A stretch of DNA of 43,965 bases from contig PHCQ01000040.1 of assembly GCA_002840835.1 (NCBI GenBank), forward strand, positions 1 through 43,965, given 5' to 3'. A program made the position numbers and the translations under genes. Origin of the DNA: Betaproteobacteria bacterium HGW-Betaproteobacteria-16 (GTDB taxonomy: Bacteria; Pseudomonadota; Gammaproteobacteria; Burkholderiales; Burkholderiaceae_C). The notes beneath the pieces were generated by a model that worked only from the letters and a program-made list of their open reading frames with translations, was not told the origin of the DNA and made no database searches. Shown here piece by piece: positions 17,407 through 25,984 of this stretch. Numbering within the stretch: the stretch's first letter is position 1; each line of letters opens with the position of its first letter.

Positions 17407-18543
17407 ATGATACAACGCGAGATCTTCCAGCCCGAGCACGAGCTCTTCCGCGATACGGTGCGCCGTTTCCTGCAGGCCGAGGTGGCGCCCCACCTGGAGC
17501 GCTGGGAAGCGCGCGGTGGCTTCGAGCACAGCTTCTTCAATGCCGCGGGCGCGGCAGGCTTGCTGTGCCCCACCGTGCCCGAGGCCTTTGGCGGCCCGGG
17601 TGCCGACCTGCTGTACTCCGCCGTGTTGCTGGAGGAAGCCGCGCCGTACAGCAACTTCGGCCTGTCGCTCACCATGCACTCGGAGATCGTCACGAACTAC
17701 CTGCTGCATTTCGCGGGTGAGCACCTGCAGAAGCGCTGGTTGCCGTGCATGGTCACGGGCGAGGCCATAGGCGCGCTGGCGATGACCGAGCCCGGCACCG
17801 GCTCCGACGTGAAGGCCGTGCGCACGAGCGCGGTGCGCGATGGCGACGTGTACGTGCTCAACGGTTCCAAGACCTTCATCTCCAACGCCACGGTGTGCGA
17901 TATGGTGATCGTGGTGGCCAAGACCGACCCGGCCGCCGGCGCCAAAGGCGTAAGCCTGCTGGTGGTGGACACGACCTTGGCCGGTGTGCGCAAGGGCCAG
18001 CCGCTGAAGAAGATGGGCCTCAAGTCGCAGGACACCGGCGAGCTGTTCTTCGAGAACGTGCGGGTGCCGGCCGAAAGCCTGCTGGGCGAGGAGAACCTGG
18101 GCTTCGTCTACCTCATGCGCGAGCTGCCGTGGGAGCGCCTGCAAATTGCAATCTCGGCCATCGCCGCCGCCAGGGCGGCCTACCAGTGGACGCTGGCGTA
18201 TGTGCGCGAGCGTAGGGCCTTTGGTCAAGCGGTGGCCGATTTCCAGAACACCCGCTTCGTGCTGGCCGAGCTCAAGACCGAGATCCAGATCGGCCGCACG
18301 TTTGTCGACCACTGCCTGGCGCTGCATCTGCGCGGTGAACTCGACGCGCAGGCAGCGTCCATGGCCAAGTACTGGACCACCGACCTGCAGGGCAAGGTGG
18401 TCGATGCCTGCGTGCAGCTGCACGGCGGCTACGGCTTCATGGCCGAGTACCCCATCGCGCGCGCCTATGTGGACGCGCGTGCACAGCGCATCTATGGTGG
18501 CACGAACGAGATCATGAAAGAGCTGATCGCAAGGGACTTGTAA
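17407..18543 (+). CDS. Acyl-CoA dehydrogenase
   Basis: Flavin-dependent alpha,beta-dehydrogenation of an acyl-CoA, 378 residues. Family motifs: AMTEPGTGSDVKAVRTSA (FAD and substrate contacts), NGSKTFISN, FGQAVADFQ and LHGGYGFMAEYP. The position of the MCAD base (YEGT) reads YGGT, so the likely base is Glu243 in PWERLQIA, the location used by isovaleryl-CoA dehydrogenase-type enzymes. Electrons would go to ETF. It starts 45 bp after the regulator. Enoyl-CoA hydratase, thiolase and a FadB-like protein follow, giving a full beta-oxidation set. Confidence 0.92.
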   Translation: MIQREIFQPEHELFRDTVRRFLQAEVAPHLERWEARGGFEHSFFNAAGAAGLLCPTVPEAFGGPGADLLYSAVLLEEAAPYSNFGLSLTMHSEIVTNYLLHFAGEHLQKRWLPCMVTGEAIGALAMTEPGTGSDVKAVRTSAVRDGDVYVLNGSKTFISNATVCDMVIVVAKTDPAAGAKGVSLLVVDTTLAGVRKGQPLKKMGLKSQDTGELFFENVRVPAESLLGEENLGFVYLMRELPWERLQIAISAIAAARAAYQWTLAYVRERRAFGQAVADFQNTRFVLAELKTEIQIGRTFVDHCLALHLRGELDAQAASMAKYWTTDLQGKVVDACVQLHGGYGFMAEYPIARAYVDARAQRIYGGTNEIMKELIARDL

Positions 18544-18546
18544 AGC

Positions 18547-18572
18547 GGAATCGTCCGAGACGACGATATTCC
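18547..18572 (+). promoter_or_regulatory. Candidate operator, site B of the repeated 26-bp element
   Basis: GGAATCGTC, six bases, then GACGATATTCC, matching site A (6636-6661) at 22 of 26 positions. It occupies the 58-bp gap before the enoyl-CoA hydratase, ending 29 bases ahead of its ATG. An activator centred here at about -41 would place the transcription start at or next to the ATG, i.e. a nearly leaderless mRNA; no convincing Shine-Dalgarno precedes that ATG. Confidence 0.6.
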
Positions 18573-18601
18573 GGAGCACCTGCGCTGGCAGAGTAGCGGG
18601 C

Positions 18602-19393
18602 ATGCCAACCGACACTGAAATTTCCCGCCCCCCAGGCGTCTCCCTGCGCACCGAAGGCGCCATTGCCACCCTGGTGTTGGACCTTGCGCAACCCAAGAAC
18701 ACCTTCCGTACGGCAGATGTGCAGCGCTTGGGCGCGCTGCTGGACGAGGCACTCGCCGGCGGCGCGCGCTGTCTCGTGATCCAGGGCGCCGGCCCGGTAT
18801 TTTCCGCTGGCTGGGACATCTGTTCCATCAATCCTGCCGCTGACGACCCCATGGCGATGATTGCCGAGGTGGTGGGCCCGTTCTGCAAGCGCCTGCGCGA
18901 ACTGCCCGTGCCCACCATATCTGCCGTCACCGGCCCGGCGCTGGGTTTCGGCTTCGGCCTAGCGCTCTGCTGCGACCTCTGCATCGCCGAGGACGACGCG
19001 CTGTTTGGCAGCCCGTTCCGCCACATCGGCATGGTGCCCGACAGCGGTACCCACCACTTCCTGCTGAGCCGCTTGGGCCACCCGCTGGCGACCGAGCTCA
19101 TCTACACCGGCCGCCTGCTCAGTGGCGCTGAAGCGGCACGTCTGGGTCTGATTAACCGCTCGGTGGCGCGCGGTGAACTCGCCGCCGAGGTCGACAAGAT
19201 CGTGCAAGCCATCGCCACCGGCCCGACGCAGGCGCTGCGCCTGTCGAAAGAAATTCTGCTGCAGGGCGGCGACTTCGACGCCATGTTCGCCCACGAAGGC
19301 CAGCAGCTCGCCCAGGTGTTTTCCACCGCCGACCTGAAGGAGGGCATCAGCGCCTTCCAGCAGCGGCGCAAACCCGTGTTTCAGGGGCGCTGA
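18602..19393 (+). CDS. Enoyl-CoA hydratase/isomerase family protein
   Basis: Crotonase-fold protein, 263 residues. The oxyanion-hole segments are VFSAGWDICSI and TGPALGFGFGLALCCD. The first crotonase Glu is absent (GFGFGL), while the second acidic position is VPDSG, a PaaG-like Asp pattern. It may therefore isomerise or hydrate enoyl-CoA in a PaaG-like way; this is family inference. It follows site B and lacks a clear Shine-Dalgarno. A thiolase follows after 32 bp. Confidence 0.85.
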   Translation: MPTDTEISRPPGVSLRTEGAIATLVLDLAQPKNTFRTADVQRLGALLDEALAGGARCLVIQGAGPVFSAGWDICSINPAADDPMAMIAEVVGPFCKRLRELPVPTISAVTGPALGFGFGLALCCDLCIAEDDALFGSPFRHIGMVPDSGTHHFLLSRLGHPLATELIYTGRLLSGAEAARLGLINRSVARGELAAEVDKIVQAIATGPTQALRLSKEILLQGGDFDAMFAHEGQQLAQVFSTADLKEGISAFQQRRKPVFQGR

Positions 19394-19425
19394 ACGCGAC
19401 CCCATTCCCAACCATCCATTTCAAT

Positions 19426-20634
19426 ATGACGGAAGCCTACATTCTTGAAGCCGTGCGCACCCCGCGCGGCCGTGGCCGCGCCAACGGCGGTCTGCACGAG
19501 GTGCCTTCGGTGCGCCTGGCCGGTGGCCTGCTGAGCGCGCTGCGCGACCGGCACGGCCTGGACACTTCGCAGGTCAACGACGTGATCCTCGGCTGCGTCG
19601 AGCCAGCGCAGGAGCAGGGTGGCGACATCGCCAAGAGCGCCGTGTTCGCCGCCGGCTACGATCAGGCGGTGCCGGGCATCCAGATAAACCGCTTCTGCGG
19701 CTCGGGCCTGGAGGCCTGCAACTTCGCGTCCGCGCTGGTGAAGTCGGGCCAGGCCGAACTGGTCATCGGCGGTGGAGTGGATAGCATGTCGCGCGTGCCC
19801 ATGTTTACCTCCGGTGGTCCGTGGATCACCGACCCGCAGCTCACCATTCCCAACCGCATCGTGCCGCAAGGCATCTCGGCCGACCTGATCTCCACGCTCT
19901 TCGGCTACAGCCGCCATGATGTGGACGCCTACGCCGTTGAGAGCCAGCGCCGCGCCGCCACCGCCTGGAGCGAAGGGCGCTTCGCGAAGTCCGTGGTGCC
20001 GGTGCGCGACCTCAATGGCCTGGTGATCCTGGACCGCGACGAGCATGTGCGTGGCGACACCACGATGGAGACGCTGGCCAAGCTCGAACCCTCGTTTACC
20101 GCGCAGGGCGAAAAGATGGGATTCGACGCGATGGCGCTGCACCGCTACCCGCAGCTCGGCGGCATCGAGCACATCCACCACGCGGGCAATTCATCGGGCA
20201 TCGTGGACGGTGCGTCGGCCGTGCTTATCGGCACCAAGGAGGCGGCGGTCGCTCAGGGCCTGAAGCCGCGCGCCCGCGTGCGCGCCTTCGGCACTGTGTC
20301 CACCGAGCCCACCATCATGCTCACCGGCCCCGCGCCAGCCGCGTTGGCCGCGCTCAAGCGCGCAGGCATGAATCCGCGCGACGTTGATCTGTTCGAGTGC
20401 AACGAGGCCTTCGCCTCCGTCGTGCTGCGCTTCATGGAGGTGCTCGGCGTGCCGCACGACCGCGTCAACGTCAACGGCGGTGCCATCGCCATGGGCCACC
20501 CGCTAGGGGCCACCGGCGGCATGTTGCTCGGCATCCTGCTCGACGAGCTGGAGCAGCGCAATCTGAGCACCGGCGTGGTCACGATGTGCGTGGGCGGCGG
20601 CATGGGTTCCGTCATGGTCATCGAGCGCGTCTGA
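19426..20634 (+). CDS. Acetyl-CoA acyltransferase (thiolase, FadA/PhaA type)
   Basis: Thiolase of 402 residues that should cleave 3-oxoacyl-CoA with CoA. All catalytic residues are visible: Cys91 in NRFCGSGLEA, His358 in AMGHPLGATGG and Cys388 in TMCVGGGMG. FECNEAFA is also intact. It sits directly before the FadB-like gene, so the pair could act as the last steps of beta-oxidation. It differs clearly from the SCP-x-type thiolase at 13416, which implies more than one chain-shortening step or more than one type of thioester. Confidence 0.93.
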   Translation: MTEAYILEAVRTPRGRGRANGGLHEVPSVRLAGGLLSALRDRHGLDTSQVNDVILGCVEPAQEQGGDIAKSAVFAAGYDQAVPGIQINRFCGSGLEACNFASALVKSGQAELVIGGGVDSMSRVPMFTSGGPWITDPQLTIPNRIVPQGISADLISTLFGYSRHDVDAYAVESQRRAATAWSEGRFAKSVVPVRDLNGLVILDRDEHVRGDTTMETLAKLEPSFTAQGEKMGFDAMALHRYPQLGGIEHIHHAGNSSGIVDGASAVLIGTKEAAVAQGLKPRARVRAFGTVSTEPTIMLTGPAPAALAALKRAGMNPRDVDLFECNEAFASVVLRFMEVLGVPHDRVNVNGGAIAMGHPLGATGGMLLGILLDELEQRNLSTGVVTMCVGGGMGSVMVIERV

Positions 20635-20666
20635 GCGCCGCAACAACAAGCAACTGGAGCGAAACA

Positions 20667-22793
20667 ATGGTGGATTACACGGTCGACGCGGACGGTATCG
20701 CGACCCTGACGTGGAACGTGGCGGACCGTCCGATGAACGTGCTGAACACGGCATCGATCGCAGCCTTCGACGAGGCGGTGAACCGCGCGGTGGCGGACAC
20801 TGCGGTGCGGGGCGTGATCGTCACGTCCGCGAGGCCCGAGTTCCTGGCGGGCGGTGATCTGGAGTTCATCCGCACCATTTCGAGCGCGCAGCAGTCCATG
20901 GACATCACCGGGCCGCTGAGCGGAACGCTTCGTCGCATCGAGAAGTCGGGCAAGCCCTTTGTGGCCGCCATCAATGGAGCGGCGCTGGGCGGCGGTCTGG
21001 AAGTCTGCCTGGCTTGCCACCGGCGCATCGCGGCGGACGACCCGAAGCTGCAGCTCGGCGTGCCCGAGGTGACGTTGGGCCTGCTGCCGGCTGCAGGCGG
21101 CACGCAGCGCCTGCCGCGCATGATCGGCATCAAGGCCGCGTTGCCCTATTTGCTGGAGGGCCGCAAGGTCGGGCCGCAGAAGGCACTCGAAGCCGGCATC
21201 GTCGACGATGTCGTGCCCGCAGGCGAGTTGCTGGCGCGCGCGAAGCAGTGGTTGCTTGCGGAGGGCGCGCAGGCCACGGTGAAACCGTGGGACGCCAAGG
21301 GCTTCAAGTTCCCTGGTGGCACGCCGCAGTCGCCAGGCCCCACGCAGGTATTCTTCGGTGTCTCGGGCCACCTGCTCGGCAAGACGCAGGCGCTGTACCC
21401 GGCGCCCGAGGCCATCCTGGCCTGCGTGTACGACGGCTGCCAGGTCGACATCGACACCGGCCTGAAGATCGAGCAGCGCCAGTTCGCCCGCCTGGCCACG
21501 TCGCCCGAAACCAAGAACATGATCCGCACGCTCTTCTACGCGATGGGCGATGCGAACCGGCTGGCCGGCCGGCCCAAGGACGTGCCGACGCGCAAGTTCG
21601 GCAAAGTGGCTGTGCTCGGCGCCGGCATGATGGGTGCGGGCCTGGCCCATGTGTGCTCGATGGCGGGGCTGGAGACCGTGTTGCTGGACGTGAGCGCAGA
21701 GGCGGCCGAGAAGGGCAAAGCCTACGGCGCGAAGATCCTCGACGGCATGGTGGCCAAAGGCCGCATGGACGCTGCGCAGCGCGACCAGACCCTGGCGCGC
21801 GTGAAGACCACGAGCGACATGGTCGAACTCGCGGGCTGCGGTATCGTGATCGAGGCAGTGTTCGAGGACCGCGTGGTGAAGGCCGACGTGACCTGCCGCG
21901 CCGAAGCCGCCATGGACGCTGAAGCCATCTTCGCGACCAACACCTCGACGCTGCCGATCACGGGTCTGGCCGAGGTCTCGTCGCGCCCGGCGCAGTTCGT
22001 CGGCCTGCACTTCTTCTCGCCGGTCGAGAAGATGCCGTTGGTGGAAGTGATCCGCGGCGAGAAGACCGGCGAGGACGCCGTGGCGCACGCGATGGACTTC
22101 GTCAAGAGCATCCGCAAGACACCCATCGTTGTCAACGACTGCCCCGCCTTCTACGCCAACCGCGCCTTCGGCATGTACCCGTTCGAGGCCATGACCATGC
22201 TGGCCGAGGGCGTGAACCCGCACCTGATCGAGAACGCCGGGCGCCTGGCCGGCATGCCCATGCCACCGCTGGCGCTAATCGACGAGTTCTCGGTCGAGCT
22301 GCTACACAAGGCGATGAAGCAGGGCCGCATCGACCAGGGTGATGCCTACCGCGAGCAGCCACAGGATGAGGTGCTGGTCGCCATGGTGGAAGAGCTGGGC
22401 CGCCCGGGCCGCAAGACCGGCAAGGGCTTCTACGACCACCCGGCCGAGGGGGGCAAGAAAATCTGGCCGGGGCTGGCGCAGCGCTTCCCGTTGGCGGCCG
22501 AGCAGCCGGACCTGGACAACGTGCGCAAGCGCCTGATGTACTCGCAATCGCTCGAAGCCGCGCGCTGTGTGGCCGAAGGCATCGTGAGCACGCGCGACGC
22601 GGATGTCGGTTCGCTGCTGGGCTGGGGCTTCCCCGCCGTTTTCGGCGGCGCCATCAGTCTCATCGACATGGTGGGCGCTGCCCGTTTTGTGGAGGAATGT
22701 GACTACCTGGCCCGTCGACACGGCCAGCGGTTCGAGGCGCCACAGGCGCTGCGTGACATGGCCGCAGCGAACGGCCGCTACAACCCGATCTGA
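20667..22793 (+). CDS. FadB-like enoyl-CoA hydratase / 3-hydroxyacyl-CoA dehydrogenase fusion
   Basis: Bifunctional protein of 708 residues. The N-terminal crotonase part (about 1-280) has both Glu in GGGLEVCLACH and GVPEVTLGLLPAAGGT. The NAD-binding dehydrogenase starts near 312 with VLGAGMMGAGLAHV and carries the catalytic His in LHFFSPVEKMP, followed by the C-terminal 3HCDH domains (NRAFGMYPFEA). It should convert enoyl-CoA to 3-oxoacyl-CoA for the thiolase upstream. The start at ATG 20667 follows a CTGGAG ribosome site; a much longer upstream frame inside the thiolase gene was discarded. An orphan receptor gene follows after 28 bp. Confidence 0.93.
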   Translation: MVDYTVDADGIATLTWNVADRPMNVLNTASIAAFDEAVNRAVADTAVRGVIVTSARPEFLAGGDLEFIRTISSAQQSMDITGPLSGTLRRIEKSGKPFVAAINGAALGGGLEVCLACHRRIAADDPKLQLGVPEVTLGLLPAAGGTQRLPRMIGIKAALPYLLEGRKVGPQKALEAGIVDDVVPAGELLARAKQWLLAEGAQATVKPWDAKGFKFPGGTPQSPGPTQVFFGVSGHLLGKTQALYPAPEAILACVYDGCQVDIDTGLKIEQRQFARLATSPETKNMIRTLFYAMGDANRLAGRPKDVPTRKFGKVAVLGAGMMGAGLAHVCSMAGLETVLLDVSAEAAEKGKAYGAKILDGMVAKGRMDAAQRDQTLARVKTTSDMVELAGCGIVIEAVFEDRVVKADVTCRAEAAMDAEAIFATNTSTLPITGLAEVSSRPAQFVGLHFFSPVEKMPLVEVIRGEKTGEDAVAHAMDFVKSIRKTPIVVNDCPAFYANRAFGMYPFEAMTMLAEGVNPHLIENAGRLAGMPMPPLALIDEFSVELLHKAMKQGRIDQGDAYREQPQDEVLVAMVEELGRPGRKTGKGFYDHPAEGGKKIWPGLAQRFPLAAEQPDLDNVRKRLMYSQSLEAARCVAEGIVSTRDADVGSLLGWGFPAVFGGAISLIDMVGAARFVEECDYLARRHGQRFEAPQALRDMAAANGRYNPI

Positions 22794-22821
22794 CCGACCA
22801 ACCAATAGCAGGAGACAAGAT

Positions 22822-24000
22822 ATGAAACACCGCAAGCTGACCCGACTCGCCGCCTCTGTGGCCCTGGCAGCTCTGGCCTTGCCAACACTAGCCCAGCAAC
22901 AGGGCGTGAGCAAGGATCAACTGCTCATCGGCACCATTCTCGATCTCTCTGGCCCGCTCGCGGGCTACGGCAAGGACCTGCGCAACGGTATGAACCTGCG
23001 CATCGCCGAGGTCAACGAGCAGGGCGGCGTGCATGGCCGCAAGCTAGTGCTGCGCGTGGAAGACAACGGCTACGACCCCAAGCGCGCGGTGCTCGCGGCA
23101 CAGAAGCTGGTAAACCAGGACAAGGTGTTCATCATGGTCGGCATGCTGGGCGCGGCGAGTGCCAACGCGGCTATGAACACGCTGTCGCAGAAGGACATCA
23201 TGAATTTCTTCCCGATGGCGCTAGCGAAGGACATGTACGAACCTGTGGATAGGCTGAAGTTCGCATTCGTATCGTCCTACATCGAGCAGATGACCCGCGC
23301 CACACCCCGCTTGTTCAAGGAGAAGAACGCCACCAAGGCATGCACTTTGTACCAGGACGATGACTACGGCCAGGAGGTGATGAAGGGCGCAGAGATTGGT
23401 CTCAAAACCATCAACGTGGAGCTCACCGAGCGAACTACCTACAAGCGTGGCGCTACCGATTTCTCCTCGCAAGTGGCGCGTCTGCGCGCCGCGAACTGCG
23501 ACTTTGTGGTGCTTGGCACAGTGATTCGTGAGACGGTCGGAGCCATTTCCGAAGCCCAAAAGCTGGGATACAACCCGACTTTTCTCACCTCGGTGGGTGC
23601 CTACACCGACTTGATCCCGCGCCTGGGTGGCAAGGCCATGGATGGCCTTTACTCGACGATGATGGCGCAGGTTCCCTACGAAGATGACACTGCACAACCG
23701 CTGCGTTTTTGGGCTAACAAATACAAGACCACCTATAACGAAGCACCCACCGTGTTTTCGACCTACGGCTACGTCATCATCGATCGTCTCGTTATCGCAC
23801 TGCAGAAGACCGGACCAAACGTCAGTACCGACGCACTGGCCAAGACTCTTGAGTCGCTCACAATCCCGAGCGACATGTTCGGGATGCCCGCGATGAGCTG
23901 GTCGCCCACCAACCACCTCGCCTCCAACGAGGCACGCCTCTCGCAGCTCCAGAACGGTCGCTGGAAGGTTGTAATCGACTACGACCAGATGAAGAAGTAA
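22822..24000 (+). CDS. Orphan ABC periplasmic binding protein (LivK/HAAT type)
   Basis: Third receptor in the window, 392 residues. Signal peptide MKHRKLTRLAASVALAALAL, cleavage after TLAQ. The mature start SKDQLLIGTILDLSGPLAGY and NEQGGVHGRKLVL almost copy the receptor at 12221; the C-terminal NHLASNEARLSQLQNGRWKV is likewise shared. An AGGAGA ribosome site is clear. No permease or ATPase follows, so it probably feeds the module 2 importer with an alternative ligand. Local base composition is lower in GC than the preceding genes. It converges on the tetR gene with only 13 bp between the stops. Confidence 0.93.
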   Translation: MKHRKLTRLAASVALAALALPTLAQQQGVSKDQLLIGTILDLSGPLAGYGKDLRNGMNLRIAEVNEQGGVHGRKLVLRVEDNGYDPKRAVLAAQKLVNQDKVFIMVGMLGAASANAAMNTLSQKDIMNFFPMALAKDMYEPVDRLKFAFVSSYIEQMTRATPRLFKEKNATKACTLYQDDDYGQEVMKGAEIGLKTINVELTERTTYKRGATDFSSQVARLRAANCDFVVLGTVIRETVGAISEAQKLGYNPTFLTSVGAYTDLIPRLGGKAMDGLYSTMMAQVPYEDDTAQPLRFWANKYKTTYNEAPTVFSTYGYVIIDRLVIALQKTGPNVSTDALAKTLESLTIPSDMFGMPAMSWSPTNHLASNEARLSQLQNGRWKVVIDYDQMKK

Positions 24001-24013
24001 GCCACTCGCTCGC

Positions 24014-24610
24014 CTAGGCTCTCTTCTCCGCCATGAAACCGTGTAGGAACAGGCGCGTGATGCGGTTGCATAGCTCGTCGGATTTCATCGGGCCGTTTGG
24101 CTTATACCAGTAGTCGGTCCAGTTGAGCATACCGATCAGCATCATCGTGTAGGGCTTGTAGATGTGGTCCTGCAGGCCAGGATTCAGTTCGCGCAGCAGA
24201 TCCGCTACCTGGTCGGTGACGGTTCTCTCGAGCTGGCGCAACGGTGCCTGCATCGCCTTGGGCAGGAACTTCACATCGTTCATCGCAATGACGTGTCGTC
24301 TGCGCGACTGTGCGGACTTCTGCGCATAAGTATGAATGAAGATCGCAAAACGCTCCTGAACTGGCTTGGCACTCGACACCGCCTCATCGACGCTGGCGAT
24401 CACCTTCTCCAGATGTTCCGTCAGCATCGCACTGAGCAGATCGTCCTTGGTGGGGAAGTAGTGGTACAGCATGGACTTGGTGGCGCCACAGGACTGGGCG
24501 ATGTCCTGCATCTTCGCGTTCGGGTAACCAACCTTCGAAAACAGTGCGGCGGCGCTGTCCATGATGGACTGGCTCTTGGTGTCATAGTCATCTGATCGCA
24601 CGCGTGGCAT
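24014..24610 (-). CDS. TetR-family transcriptional regulator
   Basis: 198 residues from the ATG at 24610, which has an AAAGGG ribosome site; an upstream in-frame ATG at 24628 lacks one. The N-terminal HTH is MQDIAQSCGATKSMLYHYF. The C-terminal domain contains LNWTDYWYKPNGPMKSDEL, the pattern of acyl-CoA-responsive regulators such as KstR2 or PaaR types. It diverges from the acyl-CoA dehydrogenase operon across a 148-bp gap with a palindrome next to that operon's -10 box, so it likely represses the operon and is released by a pathway CoA thioester. The ligand is inferred. Confidence 0.9.
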   Translation of the reverse strand: MPRVRSDDYDTKSQSIMDSAAALFSKVGYPNAKMQDIAQSCGATKSMLYHYFPTKDDLLSAMLTEHLEKVIASVDEAVSSAKPVQERFAIFIHTYAQKSAQSRRRHVIAMNDVKFLPKAMQAPLRQLERTVTDQVADLLRELNPGLQDHIYKPYTMMLIGMLNWTDYWYKPNGPMKSDELCNRITRLFLHGFMAEKRA

Positions 24611-24710
24611 GTGGGGGTTCCCTTTCATAGGCCGCTGAGGCGACCCTGGCGAGGCGTGAGTGTACCCGCTGAGATCGTGATTAAGCCATTCTTGTCAGGC
24701 CTTTAATAAC

Positions 24711-24730
24711 CCGACGAGTCGGACTATAAT
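24711..24730 (+). promoter_or_regulatory. Candidate TetR operator and -10 box of the acyl-CoA dehydrogenase operon
   Basis: CCGAC-GA-GTCGG (24711-24722) is a perfect inverted repeat, two bases before a consensus TATAAT (24725-24730). The -35 is weak (TTTAAT at 24702). A repressor bound here would cover the spacer. The start codon used downstream is ATG 24759. Confidence 0.6.
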
Positions 24731-24758
24731 GATCAATAAATTACCTGGAGACTTGTCC

Positions 24759-25919
24759 ATGACATTGCCGTATTTCAGTGAGCCCGACATCGTCGACGAA
24801 GACCTTCGCATGGTGCGTGAGCAACTGCGCCGCTATGTGGAAGAGGTGATCGTTCCCAACGGGGACGCTTGGGAGTTGAGTGGCGAGATCCCTCGCCACG
24901 TCTTTCGCGACCTGGGGAGCATGGGCTTCCTGGGGATGCGACACCCGGTGGAGTACGGTGGCGGCGGCCTGGGCGCGCTGTCCTCACTGGTGCTGGGCGA
25001 GGAACTGTCTCGCTCCACTTACGGCGGTGTGGCTTCCGCGCTCACGGTGCACAGTGACATGTCGCTCTCACACATCGCGCACCGTGGCACACACGAGCAA
25101 AAGCAGCGCTACCTGCCGGCAGCCTGTGCCGGAGAAAAGGTAGGCGTGATTTGTGTGACCGAGGCGCACGCGGGCTCCGACGTGGCAGGCATCAAGACGC
25201 GTGCAGTACAGACCGATGGCGGCTGGGTGATCAATGGATCGAAGATGTTCATCACCAACGCTGTCTTCGGCGACATCTACATCGTCGCAGCCCGTACCGA
25301 CCCGCATGCCAAGGGAAGCAAAGGCATTTCGCTGTTCATCGTGGAGAAGGGCAATCCGGGCCTGAAGATTGCCCGCAAGCTCGAGAAGCATGGCTGGCGT
25401 TCGTCCGACACCGCCGAGCTCTACCTGGAAGACTTGCACGTGCCACACGACGCGTTGCTGGGCGAGGAGGGCAAGGGCTTCTACTACATCATGAGCACGT
25501 TTCAAAACGAGCGGCTGGTAATCGGCGCGCTCAGCTCAGGCACGGCATCGCGAGCCATTGAACTCACGGTGGAATACGTGAAGCAGCGCCAAGCCTTCGG
25601 CAAGTCGCTCTGGGACCAGCAGGTGGTGCGCAACAAACTCGCATGGATGGCCTCGAAGACTGCTGCGGTGCGCTCGCTCACCTACCAGTGCGCACAGATG
25701 ATCGACGAGGGCAAAGACATCGTGCGCGAAGTGTCGATGCTCAAGGCATATTCGGCTGAGACATTGCAGGAGGTGGTGCACACCTGCCTGCAGCTGCATG
25801 GCGGCACGGGCTACATGATCGGCACCCCGGTCGAGCGCATGGCACGCGACTCACGGATTCTCACCATTGGTGGAGGGGCCACTGAAGTGATGCTCGAAGA
25901 GGTCGCAAAGCGAATGTGA
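24759..25919 (+). CDS. Acyl-CoA dehydrogenase
   Basis: 386 residues from ATG 24759, chosen because CTGGAG precedes it by eight bases; the upstream ATG at 24729 overlaps the -10 box. Motifs: VTEAHAGSDVAGIKTRA, NGSKMFITNA, FGKSLWDQQ and LHGGTGYMIGTPVERM. The MCAD base position is Gly (IGGGAT), and Glu251 in QNERLVIG is the probable catalytic base, as in isovaleryl-CoA-type enzymes. It heads an operon with a racemase, a DUF2889 protein and an enoyl-CoA hydratase, consistent with oxidation of a branched acyl-CoA. Confidence 0.92.
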   Translation: MTLPYFSEPDIVDEDLRMVREQLRRYVEEVIVPNGDAWELSGEIPRHVFRDLGSMGFLGMRHPVEYGGGGLGALSSLVLGEELSRSTYGGVASALTVHSDMSLSHIAHRGTHEQKQRYLPAACAGEKVGVICVTEAHAGSDVAGIKTRAVQTDGGWVINGSKMFITNAVFGDIYIVAARTDPHAKGSKGISLFIVEKGNPGLKIARKLEKHGWRSSDTAELYLEDLHVPHDALLGEEGKGFYYIMSTFQNERLVIGALSSGTASRAIELTVEYVKQRQAFGKSLWDQQVVRNKLAWMASKTAAVRSLTYQCAQMIDEGKDIVREVSMLKAYSAETLQEVVHTCLQLHGGTGYMIGTPVERMARDSRILTIGGGATEVMLEEVAKRM

Positions 25920-25927
25920 GGAGCGAT

Positions 25928-25984
25928 ATGAAACAAGTGATCCAGACAGATTTCCACCGCTGCCCTGTGGGAGCCCCTTCATGA
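25928..25984 (+). CDS. Candidate 18-codon small ORF before the racemase gene
   Basis: ATG 25928 is preceded at normal distance by GAGGAG and encodes MKQVIQTDFHRCPVGAPS. Its TGA overlaps the racemase start as ATGA, so ribosomes finishing it would restart on the racemase. No family is recognised. It may be a coupling peptide, a gene remnant or chance; the racemase also has its own GGGAG. Confidence 0.35.
   Translation: MKQVIQTDFHRCPVGAPS

Noticed and set aside
15856..19101. Very long minus-strand open frame (1081 codons) opposite the LAL regulator and acyl-CoA dehydrogenase
   Set aside because: It is antisense to well-supported genes, rich in His/Gln/Arg/Ala as expected from GC-rich opposite-strand reading, and has no recognisable domain.
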